Source of the DNA: Progne subis subis
Taxonomy: Eukaryota; Chordata; Aves; Passeriformes; Hirundinidae
Length of the DNA: 64,000 nucleotides
Assembly (NCBI GenBank): GCA_022316685.1
Contig: JAKJHU010000030.1
Coordinates: 16,510,018-16,574,017 of the forward strand
Reading direction: 5' to 3'
A program made the translations under genes and the position numbers. This document shows positions 1 through 11,001 of this stretch, one piece after another. Position 1 is the first letter of the stretch, and every line of letters starts with the position of its first letter. Under the pieces are notes generated by a model. That model was not told the DNA's origin, ran no database searches, and saw nothing but the letters and a program-made list of their open reading frames with translations.

Positions 1-1831
1 GTGCTAGAGAAGGTTTTGTTGAAGGTGGAGCTTCTCCAAGAAATTGGACCACCTCCATGTGGGACAGCCCAGCCATGCACAGCAAGACCTGTCTAAACTC
101 AGACTCTGGAGTAAATTTGGGTGCTTTCCTTATCTGGATTAAAAGCAGAACTCCTCGTTATTCCTGACCAGCTGCAGCTGGGCCATTTTAGTGGCTATAT
201 CCCATAGTTCATTGTGCTGGGGTGGCTTGAGGTTTATCTCCGGCTGGTTGCCCCTGAGCTTCCTGCAAGATGGAGCACCTGTGCTCAGGTTTTCCCCTGT
301 ATCCTCAATTCCAGTGAGAAATATTTCAGCTTACGTAGAGGCAGTGCTGCAGCTGTGCCTGTGTACAGACAGGCTTTTCTGTTTGCTTGGCTGCGAGTAT
401 GAAGGCAAAATCGGAGTCCCAGTTTTTCTGTGGAGCCTATGGGACCCCTCAGCAGATGTGCATGGAGAGACCTCCCTGCCTTGCAGGGAGCTGGGGTTGC
501 CCTGGCTGATACAAACCCACGGGACTCATGAGCACCCTCGCAGCTCAGTCAAGCCTTACGTTAGAAGGCACTGGAATACAAGAAATGAATCCATTCGCGT
601 ATCCTGGTAGCTGTATCACAGCCTCTGGGGATGTCCAGGAGGAAATGATGTCACATGTTGGCGAGGCAGCAGCTGCATTTACTGGCTTAGCTGAGATCTG
701 GTCATTGAAAATCTGCAGCTGAAAGGCTGAACTAGGAATCTTGGACTTGAAAGTAATTTTTATCTAAACACAGGGATCTGAAAGCTGGAAACCTATCAAA
801 GGTACAGGCAAATTATCTGAGTACCTTTGAAAACAAATGGCTTAGAAGAACACTGTGCACTAATCTCCAAAGACAAGCCAAACAAATGCTGGCAGTATTT
901 AGGGAATGAGAAACTGGAGTGTCTGATGTAGCAGAGGGACTTCAGAGCAGTTGGATGGAGATGCACTGGGAGGTGGTAGGGATAAAACATCTCTGTATAT
1001 ACATTGAGAAGATACTGGATTTATTGCAGCATGCATCTGAAGGGCTTTGAGGAGTAGACAGGGGCCATGGAGCCTTGCTTGTGGTGACCAAAATAACAAA
1101 AATCAGTTGAAAGCTCTGGGAGTTCTTTGTCCTTGGAGGATTGGGGTTAAAATGCTGCATGGATCATGACGGTCTCTTTCTCAGTCTCATGAGCAGCCAA
1201 GGCGTATAATCTCATTAACAAATTTATCAAGCTGCATCTTAAGACTGATTGGGCTGCCTGGCCTGTGACAGCTGAAAGGCATCCAGAGCTTGGCATGGTC
1301 AGGGACCTTCCTGCTGCAGCCTGAAGTCATTCATAGCCAGCTGATGCTCATTTGTTCTTTTGTCAGTGTTGTCCTTTAGCTTAAACCCCTGTTTCCATGA
1401 TGCAGACAGCATACCTCATACCCTTACGTACCCACTGAACTGTGCAGGTCTGACACAAGCAGCTCACTCTATCCTCTGTCTAAGAAGGCTTTACCATTAC
1501 TCTCCTGCTTCTGACAGCTGGGTCTCCTGCTACTGCTGGTGCAGCCTGACATCTTTAGGTCTCCCAGAAATACTTTGTCCTCCAGCTGCCAGCAGAGCTT
1601 CATTGCCCTTGAAACTCTGCCATGCTGACGTCCCCAGTTCACCTGCACTCACCTGCAGAGGGAGGTGAAATTTCTAGTGAGACCAGACTTAGCTAAAATC
1701 AACTTTCACTCAGCTCTGGTACTAAGCCCCAAGCTTGGTGGCTGTAGGAAAGGCAGTACTTAAAAGGACCAACAATGAAAACTGTTTGTTTTTCATGATT
1801 GTGTCTTCTTTAGCAGGATTGTTTGTCAGTG
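1..1831. other. Unique non-coding sequence, no gene supported
   Basis: No repeat family, RNA gene or convincing exon is visible. The longest open stretch (191-610, plus) has no recognisable domain and overlaps other open frames, as expected by chance. Confidence 0.6.
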
Positions 1832-2160
1832 TCATAGAATCCTAGAGTGGTTTGGGTTAGAAGGGACCTCTAAAGGTCATCATGTAAAGTCCATCCCCCT
1901 TGCTGTGGGCAGGGACATCCTCAGCTCTTACCAAGTTGCTGAAAGCCCCATCCAGCCTGGCCTGGAGTGTTTCCAGGGATGAGGTGTCCACAGTTTCTCT
2001 GGGCAACCTCTTCCAGTGCCTCAACACTTTCTGGGGAACCTGTTCCAGCGTTAGGCATCTTCATTCTAAAAAGCTTCTTCCTTTAATCTATGTCTATCCT
2101 CTTTCAGTTTAAAACCATTGCCTTTTGTCCTATCCCAACAGACCCTGCAAAAAAATTTGT
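1832..2160 (-). mobile_element. CR1 LINE 3' end, minus strand
   Basis: Reading the plus strand, the block opens with the reverse complement of the CR1 tail and 3' core ('tcatagaatcctagagtgg', then a 'gggacctctaaaggtc' motif). It continues through the usual antisense landmarks: the 'ccatccagcctggcctgga' segment near 1950, 'tctctgggcaacctcttcc' near 1997 and 'tttcagtttaaaaccattg' near 2103. CR1 copies are typically 5'-truncated, and this one keeps about 330 bp of 3' sequence. Divergence is moderate, with small indels. The insertion is not active because no reverse transcriptase frame remains. Confidence 0.93.
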
Positions 2161-5100
2161 CCCCAAAAGGAACCATATGCGGTATAAAAACCCAATAAAT
2201 GTTATAAAAAATACATGTAATACGATAGCTTATTTATTTATGGTTGTACTCTTGTCAGTGATGACTAAGAAGGTACAGGTGTAATTCTATGATGGTTTTG
2301 TTCTTAGAATTTCGCTCCTAAGCTGAAATTTTTGCTTTAATTTTTCTGCAGATTTTGAGTGCTTTAGTTCTTTGTTTAAACTAGTTGTGTCTTCTTAACT
2401 GGGGGTCACAAGGGCTGGAGTGAAACACCAAACCTTTTAGGCAGTATCATGGCTCACTTGGCTTTCCAGGGTGCTCCTCAGCGCTGTGGGTTTATTTCAG
2501 GTCCAGCTACTCATGCACTCAAGTCTGGACTAGACCCTGCTGTGGGGGTGTCACAGAAGCTTTTTGCAGTGGTGCAGTTTGCAGTAGGCATTACTCCGCC
2601 ATAGATAAGGGGTTTATCTGTCCAGTTGTACTTGTGGTGACTGTAGTTTGAGGCCCATCACACTGACTGGCCCTTAGGATTGAACTGTCAGTGCAGAGCA
2701 GATGCTGACAGGGGCCCTTGCTTTCCATGCTTCATTTCGTCTGTGTGGTAGGGAAGGGAGAAAAAGAAAGAGAAAAGCCAGCAAAAACAAAAGCAGAATT
2801 TCTGCTGCAGCTGTTTGAAACAATGAATGAACCATGATGTGATGTTGTGGGTGTTTGTTTTATTTTTCCTCATCCAGCTTTTATTATCTCTCAGTCTTGG
2901 GGGTGGGAAGGTCCATTCTCAAGACCTGGTGCCTTGCCCTGAATCCAAACATCCCATCCCCCCATTAGCTAGAGTGGTGGGGCAAAACCACAAGAATATA
3001 GATATCTGACATTTAAAAAAAAGTCTGTATATCTACCTGGAAGTAAATGGTTGGTTTAAGTAGTGGCCTTGTGGTGCAGTGGACCTCTGGAGGCTGCAGC
3101 AGGTGATCTCCCAGTGATGCAACTCCCATGGTAGATGTTGTCATCTCTGTCAGCTGCTTGCCCTGCATCCTGGAGGCTGCTGTTCTTGCCATGGGTGTCA
3201 GAAGGGGAGCTGTGTCAGCTTCTCAGCTGCTACCAGTCAAAGCTGAGGAATTAGTTTAAACTGTTGATTTAATTAAGCTGGAGAACAAAGCAAATAGTTT
3301 GTGCATGCCAGTAATGGGTGCCAGCAGAAGTGTCCTCTCACTCCTGCCAGCTGCACGGGTCTGCTCTCCAGAACATCTGAGAACCGGATGCTGACTAAGA
3401 GTGGTGGTTGAGTTCGATCCCCTCTGGTGATTTTTGTGTCTTCATGTTTAAAAAACATCCTTTCACTGGGAGGCTCATCACATGGTCTTTGGAGGGTTCA
3501 CATTCTTCAGAGTTATTCCTGGTGCCTTTAGATGGGCAGAGCTGTGATCTTTAGGTATTGTGCCTGATGTGCCTCAGGCCATCCTAATGAAAAGGACTAC
3601 ATTAGTGCAAAGCAACCACTTAAAATAGTATACAATAAAATATCACAGGCTTCTGGGCTGCGGGCTTGAGGGCTTGGATTTAGAAGGCAGTTTTGAAGAG
3701 GTCCCTTTCTTAGGGCATGTGGAGAAGGAGTGGCAGGAAATGGTGACATTAAAGCAGTTGAGGATCGCAGATGCTCTCATCCCCCAGTATCCCACAAATG
3801 GGGCTATTTGTACAGCCTTCATTACACTGTGTTAGGGTCGGGAGAGAACAGACTCCGTTCGTCCTTCCCAATCCCTGTGTGTTATTCAATGATTTTACAC
3901 TGTTGTGAGTGTTCATGAGAAGACAGGGAGATTGGATGCCCTCATATCATCTTGGGTGCATTGATGCACATCTCTACCAATGAAACTGCTTCAGTTCAAG
4001 GAAAATCAGCAATTTCCCTTGGTTTCAGGTCCTTACTAGTGGTGTTTCTGGTACATGAGCTGTTTGGGGCAGCATGTGGCAGCTGTGCATGTTTCCAAAT
4101 GTAGATAAATGCAGTTAGACCTCCTCAAATAAAGTGTGCTTAGAGTTGATGCAGATACTTAAGTTTTGCTTCCATTAAGCTGTTTGCATCCAACTTGAGT
4201 AGCCAGGTGGACTGAGGTTGGCAGCTGTGCGAAATGCAGCCTTGAGAGGATGAGTTCTTACACAGATTTGCCCTGTGTGAGTGAGAATAGCAATTACCAG
4301 TTAAATTTGTGCTTTGTTAACTCAAGGCCAGGACTTTGGTGTCACTCTGGAAAGAGCAGGCTGGCTTTGGCAGGTTTGGATATCGACATGATGCATTTCC
4401 TGGTAGTAGGTGGTGGGAAAGCCCGCGTCTGCTGTGAAAAGAACACTCTTTCCTTGGAAAAGTATTTACTGAGATAGCGATGATGGACAAGTCTCTCATG
4501 GTAAATGTGACTTCACAGATTGAATTTTCAGCCTCATGGAAAAACCAGAAAATGTGTCTAACACGGGTCTGGAGGCTTGAAGGTAATGTGTTCTAAAAAT
4601 AAATATTAAGAATTATTTTTGATCTTGGGCCAGGTTGTTTCAAGATCAAAATTGAGGCCAAGGCACTTCAGTTTAGGTTTTCAGGTCATTTTTATTGGCT
4701 TTGTTAATCCGTGCTGCTTATGAGGCAAGAAAAAATGGTAATATCTAGAAGGATCTTGCCACTTTCTTCCTGACATGCTCCTAAGGAGTTCTGACTTTTC
4801 TGCTAGATACACCAGTCTGCTCTGATATACCGGTTTATCCATTGGGAAAACACTAGTTTTTGGTGCTTTGTGTGTAATCAAGAGTCTTGTGATCTTGTTC
4901 TGGTATGCTGACATATATTTAATGATAGTATGTGGGTGACTTTAAAGGGTTGTAGAAGGACTTTAAAAGATAGCAAAATAAATAAATTAGAAATTGCCAT
5001 TAATGTGAACCCAGATAGCAGACCAAAAACATAGCAAATAAATAGGAATCATTTCTTTCTGGGTTTTCTGACATCTCCAGCACTTCTGATAGTTTAGAAT

Positions 5101-6087
5101 TCCATCCTGCTGGATGGCAGAGCTGCAGTGAGCTGATCAGCTGGAGTCAGCTGGGGCCTGGGGAGGATGTGGAAGAGACCAACCCCAGTCATGACCAGGC
5201 TTGCACAGCCTGATCCAGCGCAGGAGGCAGTGAGAGCATTTTGATGGAACCAAGATCAGATTAAGCTCTAAACATTCTCTTAATGGTGCATTCTGGTGCC
5301 TGCCTCTGTGGCTGATGATTTCTGATGTTTTCTCTCTGAATTCCCCAGAGTTTTGTTTCTGGCTCTCAGGTCCCGAGTCTGTGATGCTTTGCTCCCAGGC
5401 TGGAGAGCCAGGGAATTGGAGCTGAAAAAGCCACTGGAGCTTTTTGGCATGCTGGTGCTGTTCCCTGGTGCCCCTTTTTGGGAAGGGAGCATCAGTCCCC
5501 TGCCTGACACTGCTGGGCTTTTGCTTCCCCCAGGATGGAGCCAGCCTCTGGAGGGTTGGATGGGGCTGAGCGCTTCGGAACCACCAGGGATGGGAAGAAG
5601 TTCTCTTTTCTAGGAGAGCCTGTTCTGATCCCCCTATCACTGGAGATGGCTTTGGGCATGGGGTCCCCCTCTCCTGCCCTTAGCTTACTGTCCTAGAAGG
5701 ACGTGGTTCTGATCCTGGGGCCAGTTGGAGCGAGCAGCCATGCCAGGGCTTGTTTTCCCGAGATAATCTCCTATTGGGAAGGCGGCTCGGCAGATGTAGG
5801 TGAAAGGTGATGCCGGCACACTGCTGGCGCAGGTTGGCTGCCACTTTCCAGGCTGAGTCCTCAGCTTTTTATATCTTTACTGCATCACATTGCAGCTGCC
5901 GCCCTTCTCCCTGCGCTGAGGATCACCGGGCAGGGGATCGTGAGCACCGTGTCAGCTGCAGGAGCAGCGCTGGACACCGCAGTGTTACAGCAGGGTTGCA
6001 TCAGCCACAAACGTGTCTGACCTGATAGCTGCACTCCCAAATAACCAGTGTTGGGTCAGAGGGGGTAGCAGGTGGTGTCATCTTGAG
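2161..6087. other. Unique non-coding sequence, no gene supported
   Basis: Mostly featureless. It contains an 11-bp inverted repeat at 4617-4651 (listed separately) and the longest open frame in the window (5137-5640, minus, 167 codons). That frame matches no family I know, is crossed by open frames on the opposite strand, and shows no transmembrane, coiled-coil or motif pattern. Confidence 0.55.
4617..4651. repeat. Perfect 11-bp inverted repeat with 13-nt loop
   Basis: The arm ttttgatcttg (4617-4627) pairs exactly with caagatcaaaa (4641-4651) around a 13-nt spacer. The stem is too short and the loop too simple for a microRNA precursor. It could form a small cruciform or RNA hairpin, or be chance. 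Confidence 0.5.

Positions 6088-6116
<29 letters not shown>
6088..6116 (+). repeat. Poly(A) run, 29 bp
   Basis: Uninterrupted A run. There is no recognisable retrocopy upstream and no target-site duplication that I can see, so it is annotated as a simple repeat and not as the tail of a processed pseudogene. Confidence 0.95.
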
Positions 6117-6118
<2 letters not shown>

Positions 6119-6636
6119 TTAAATTTAATCTCCTGCCATTTTAATTATTGTTGGTGTTTTTTAGCCCTGAATTGTGAAGTTTACTTGTCAGTATGCCACT
6201 TCCTATAATATTCTTGATGTGTTTCCTGTGATACTTCTGATGTTTCAGTGTCCTCTCATTCCTCCTTTTCTTCTTTAACCTTGGAGCTTCTTCAGCTATT
6301 ATTCCACATTCTGGTTATCTGCTGTGGGTACCAGCTCTGCACTTGCCATCCTAAGTGAATAGGGAAAAGGATCTGGAAAGGGCAATGATTTCTGCTGCAG
6401 CATCATCCCCAGGAGAATTGAATCCAGCCTAGGAAGCTGACTGGTGAAAAGGGTGTTTTGATGAGCAGTCTTCAGAAAGAAGGTATCTCAGGTATTTCAG
6501 CCAAATAGCTCTAGGGACTAAACTGGGGCTAGCAGTATCTTCACTTCTGTGAAGATAGTGTCATTCTCAATGATCTCTTTCCATTCTTTGTGATAAAAGA
6601 TGAACATCTGCATGAAAACAGATGTTCTCTCTCTAG

Positions 6637-6716
6637 AGCAGATTATGACCATGACAGAGAAATCCTGACTCCATTGAAGGGAGAGGCAGGAGTGGGACTC
6701 TTTGCTCCCAGTGAGG
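6637..6716 (+). other. Candidate coding exon, unassigned (low confidence)
   Basis: An 80-bp block preceded by a pyrimidine tract and AG ('ttctctctctag') and followed by a consensus donor (gtaagt at 6717). One frame is open throughout. It begins with ADYDHDREILTP after the first base and ends with GLFAPSE plus one base, so the exon would have phase 2 at entry and phase 1 at exit. The peptide is charged and of mixed composition, unlike the low-complexity translations around it. I do not recognise the protein. Exon-like blocks of this size arise by chance many times in 64 kb, so splice-site quality alone is weak evidence. Conservation or RNA data would decide it. Confidence 0.18.
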
Positions 6717-7077
6717 GTAAGTCAGATGCTTAAGAAAGGCTGGTCTTCTCCTCCAGCAGCTCTTGGGAAAGAGGGAGATAAGCTCAGGCAGCAGCTTCAC
6801 AGGTGGGTGCAGTGACAGGTGGATCTGCTGTTGGTGTTAAGGGAGCACCAACAGCAGGGAAGGAGGCATCCTTGACTTCACCTCTGGGTTTGGTAGACTT
6901 TTTGGTGGGTCTTCCTTTTGCAGGGAGGCTGTGTGGAGGCTTTGGCTGCGTCTTGGCAGTGGAGACATGGAATTGGTGTACAGTCACTGCTGCAGGACCA
7001 GTTGTACAGGCTCCAGGTTTTCCCTCCCTATCCAGCGAGCTCAAGCTGATGTTCAAACAGCTTCATCTGATCCTAGA

Positions 7078-7100
7078 TTTTTTATTTTATTTTTTTTTTT
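7078..7100. repeat. T-rich low-complexity run
   Basis: Runs of T interrupted by two A residues. A simple repeat only. Confidence 0.8.
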
Positions 7101-7297
7101 CCTGGAGCAATAAAAGAGCGCTCACATGCATTGCTGCCTTTGGAGGAGTGGCAGTGCTTCCATTGATGGGGCTGTGACCGAGCAGAGGGGACAGAAGTGT
7201 CAAACCATGGGGTGTGTGGATGGAGAACCCTGCACCCTCCAGGGCAGCATCATTCCTGCAAAAGGGAAGAGACCTTTTGGACTGAAAACGTTGATGA

Positions 7298-7418
7298 ATG
7301 TGACTCTGAGCAATCTGATGGCATTGAAGATGTCCCTGCTCATTGGGGGTTAAAATAGATGACCTTTAAAGGTCCCTTCCAAACCAAACCATTCTGTGAA
7401 TCTCTGATTCTGTGACTT
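7298..7418 (+). mobile_element. CR1 LINE 3' end, plus strand
   Basis: Recognised by 'gaagatgtccctgctcattg' at about 7327, then 'gatgacctttaaaggtccc' near 7360, 'ttccaaaccaaaccattctg', and a decayed ATTCTGTGA-type tail ending near 7418. Severely 5'-truncated. The order of these landmarks is that of the CR1 3' UTR in sense orientation. Confidence 0.92.
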
Positions 7419-9524
7419 TAAGTTCTCCTGAGTCTCACAAGCTTTGTATGTAAATACACTGTTTAACTGCATTCCCATACAGCAAGTGGTATGTGGCTAG
7501 GAATTCCTTTGATGCCTTTAGATGCTAATGTAGTGATAAAACAATCCCTTCTTTTCCCCTTATTTTTCTCACAGCATGTAAGCTCTTCAAAAAGTCATGT
7601 CATAGGTATTTAAGACCTAGACATGATTAAAATAAAAATATTGTTCGCAGTAAACAAGTGAGAAGAGGTGCAATATTTTGTCAGTCTTGGAATAAAAATT
7701 TAGAAATATCTGGGTTACAGGAAGGTTAGTTGAATTTGTGAGCACATTCAGGCATCAAAATAATGGGGATTATTTTATATAATAATATATAAATTATTTT
7801 ATATACTAATATGTAACCTCCATCCTGGGGAGGTTGTCCATCCATGCGGCTGAGCTGGACCCTGGCTGATGCCCCTGTTTGTCTGAGGTGCAGCTCCAGG
7901 GGTGAGGAGCAAAGAGCTGATTCCCTGCAGCTCCCTGTTGGTGCTGGGCTCTGTGCTTGTTTTGCAAACATGGAAAGGGTTATGCAGGAGCCAGACATGT
8001 TTTCAGAGGTCTTGTTTTTTTGTGTTTCTATTTTTTTCCTCTTGAGGTGGCTGCAATAATAATCACTAAGGATGGAGGTGAAAGCAGAGTGGTAGGAGCA
8101 GAGACTTGGTAGGACTGACTTGTTTTTGTTCAGCAGAATTAAAACTAAATTGGTGCATGGTCAGGAGTACTCTGTGAGTATAAGACAGTGAGCAAAACAT
8201 CTGTTCACAAACACATGGGGTGGGACAGGTAGAGCTGGAGTGCAGACCCTGATAGGAATCCTTGCATCAGCAGAAAAAGGATTTACTCTTAGATATCAGC
8301 AGAAAAATGAATCCTGTCCTGTAACTTAATAGTGTAACTGTGTGATGCAATAAATAGAACCTTACCATGCTGATTTAATTAAACCAATGCAACATCTATG
8401 TTTAGATGAAGCCAAGTCCTACACTGTTACAAAATCTTTTCTAATAATAGTGGTTTTTTTCACCTCATGAAGGTCCCAATCACTGAGCTGCATGTTAAAG
8501 CTGCCTGCAACAGCAGGGCAGGCATTTATTTGGATCTGACAGCTGGAATGAGTCAAGATGATTCCATGGGCTTTGGTTTAATGGCAAAAACTTTCTGTTA
8601 TTATTTACTGAATATTCAACATGTGCCCTTAATAAGGAGGACCTTTTAAAAAAGTAACAGGAAGACAGAGCCTAATGTGCCAAAATGTTTCTGTGCTCAT
8701 ATTCCCAGTGCTGTTTTGAAATCTTCACCTCAGTTGCCTTTGCAGAGCCTTGTGCCAAACCCGGAGCACGTGGGGCTTCTCCTGGGCTCCGCAGGGATGC
8801 TTGGACCTCAAGCCAAGTGTGACAGTGCACAGGGAACGTCATTACCGCTGGGCTTCCGTCCTCTTCTTGCTTGAGGAGGCAGCCACCAATGGATTCAGCT
8901 TTTAAAGGAACCAGATATTAAGCTGGAAATGTGTCAGTCCTGCAAGGGGTGACTTAAGCTCATTAAAAAATGTCTTTTTCCTTCTTGGCCTTTACCCCCT
9001 TGCTGCTTCTCAGCAGCTTTGTGCTGATTCACTTTGGTCACAATAAATGCTCCCAGCAAGTGCAGAGTGGGGTTTCCTTTGGGTTGAGCAGCTGAGGTCC
9101 AGAGGGATATAGAGAGGGGCTCAGGAATGTCCCCTTTAGGCCAGAAAATCAATTTGGTGTTTGTGGGGCTGGTGCTGTGTTTGTCCAGTGCTACAGGGAT
9201 CAAACTTCATCAGCACTGGAGCCATTGGCTCAGTTTTTGTCCCACCGGTGCCTTCAGAGGACCAAGCCCAGTGTCCCAACTCCACTTTCCAGAGCTCAAG
9301 CAAGGCAGCAGAGATAGCATAAAGGAGGATAATGATGGCACAAATGGCGACAGTGCAAATCCATTTTGATAGAGGGGTTTCAGGAGGCTGCAGTGGTGAG
9401 GGTTTGATGAAAGCAAATGTCAACTGTGACCAAGATGCCTGGAGTTGGTTGGTTTTATCTTTGAAAAGTAAAGGGCTGGTGTCTTCTGTTATGTGGTTTG
9501 GTGTTTTTTGGTTTTTTGGGTTTG
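7419..9524. other. Unique non-coding sequence, no gene supported
   Basis: At 7762-7815 there is an AT-rich patch in which a 'attattttatata' word occurs twice. The rest is unique sequence without recognisable exons, repeats or RNA genes. Confidence 0.55.
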
Positions 9525-9542
9525 TTTTTTTTTTTTTTTTTT
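9525..9542. repeat. Poly(T) run, 18 bp
   Basis: Uninterrupted T run following a G/T-rich lead-in from about 9494. Simple repeat. Confidence 0.95.
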
Positions 9543-10957
9543 AATAGCATCCAATTAATCTCTCTGTTAGCCACTTTTATAATTTTAGCACAACTCCTTT
9601 GCTCCTGGAGCGATGTAGTCTTGTGAGAATTTCAGCGTTTATTTGACTACAAAGCATGTTGTTAGCATGCATGGTGACAGCCTAGATCCTGAAGGCTTAA
9701 AGAATAGATCTAAGATAAAAAACTGAAAATGTAATGAGCAGGAGGATTATTTTTGCAGTTGGCATAGTGATTTTTCCTTCCTTTCATTGTAAGCTGATAA
9801 CTAATGCCGTAGACTGAAAATCATAAACAAAAGGTAGCAAAAAGTGTCTGCAGGGTTCAGACTGAGCCCTGCTCTAGGAAGCTGGGATGGTTCATGGTGA
9901 CCAAGTCAGATGTGGGGAGCTGTGTATCATTTTGGCCAAGGCACAAAGCAAGTTTGCAGTGAATTTTCCCAAGTTTCTGTGAACTGAACAGTGCCCAGCA
10001 AGGGAACCTGGCACTGTGTTGTGTGTTGATATGCAGTGGAGCAGCTCTGGAGCAGCAAGGTGTCACATCTGTGAGAGCACCTGCAGGTCCTTGGTGCTAG
10101 ACATGGGATGGTGGGAGAGCCATTGGTGGCAGAGCTGTAATGTGCCTGCCTAAGGGGCCAGGGGAAAGAAAGAGGCTCTTGCTTGAGCCTGCTGACAGCC
10201 TGCGAGGTGAAAGGGTACCCCCTGGGTGTGAACAGCAGGATGGAAGGGCCCTGCACCCAGGTGTGGGAACCTGGCTTTCATTTTGATTCACAGGTCTTGA
10301 CTTCCTGTGGTGGTTGAAGTGGTGATAGAGATAGTAGAATAATTGAGAGCCTAATCTAAAAAAGCAAGCAAACAAAAAAAAAAATGCAAAAATCTATTCC
10401 CTTTTGCACTTGTAGGGTTACAATTTATCTCTGCAAGGTTAGCCTTGGGACCAGCATTTCTTAAAAACCCCTTTTAAGCCAGAATGCACAATCTCCTGGG
10501 AGAGCAAGAGGCATGAAATGCTGTCCTGAAGGGCTATCCCTTGCATTATTGTGTCCACTTTAGTGGATCTGCAGGTCTGATTTCCCCCTGATGTTCATCT
10601 TGTGCCATCAGTGTTTGGCAACTGACATCAGACTGGTCCTTTTTGTATGTCTGTTACCGAGCATCCCACACCCTTGGATCAATGAGTGGTCTAGGTGGAT
10701 GTTCCTCCTACCCAAGGAGCCTGATGGCGTCTCAGAAGGAGCATGGTCATTGTCTTGAGCTGCAGGTGATTGAAGGCTGAAATGGTCCTTCTTTGTGGAC
10801 TTTGTTTCTCTGTGACCTTTCAATTTTTCTGGATGAGGCAATCCAGTATCTCTTAAGAATCACACTCTTCAGTTCATTGTAAAACATCTTTTTCCAAGAG
10901 GAGGATACGTGGAATGATGTGTTCCATATTAGATGTGATTTTGATAGCATGAAATAG

Positions 10958-10959
<2 letters not shown>
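9543..10959. other. Unique non-coding sequence, no gene supported
   Basis: Overlapping open frames occur on the minus strand at 9857-10375, but none resembles a protein family and they lie in three different frames. An A-rich patch is present at 10369-10384. Confidence 0.55.

Positions 10960-11000
<41 letters not shown>
10960..11000. repeat. Poly(T) run, 41 bp
   Basis: The longest homopolymer in the window, with no interruption. It could be the A-tail of a minus-strand retrocopy, but no parent sequence is evident at coordinates above 11000, so a simple repeat is the safer call. Its exact length may be an assembly artefact. Confidence 0.93.

Positions 11001-11001
<1 letters not shown>

Larger units (their letters stand above)
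6117..7297. other. Mostly unique sequence with one exon candidate
   Basis: Holds the exon candidate at 6637-6716 and a T-rich run at 7078-7100. A minus-strand open stretch at 6784-7056 is rich in Lys, Pro, Thr and Ala and resembles a disordered linker. It has no usable ATG at its head, a stop immediately upstream and no family match, so I do not call it a gene. Confidence 0.5.

Noticed and set aside
5137..5640. Longest open frame in the window (167 codons, minus)
   Set aside because: No domain, no family resemblance and no splice context. Overlapping frames are open on the other strand. The length is within chance for a 64-kb vertebrate window.
6088..6116. Poly(A) run as the tail of a processed pseudogene
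   Set aside because: No recognisable gene-derived sequence upstream and no target-site duplication visible.
6784..7056. Minus-strand Lys/Pro/Ala-rich open stretch resembling a disordered linker
   Set aside because: No ATG at its head, a stop immediately upstream, and I could not match it to any protein. Composition alone is not enough.
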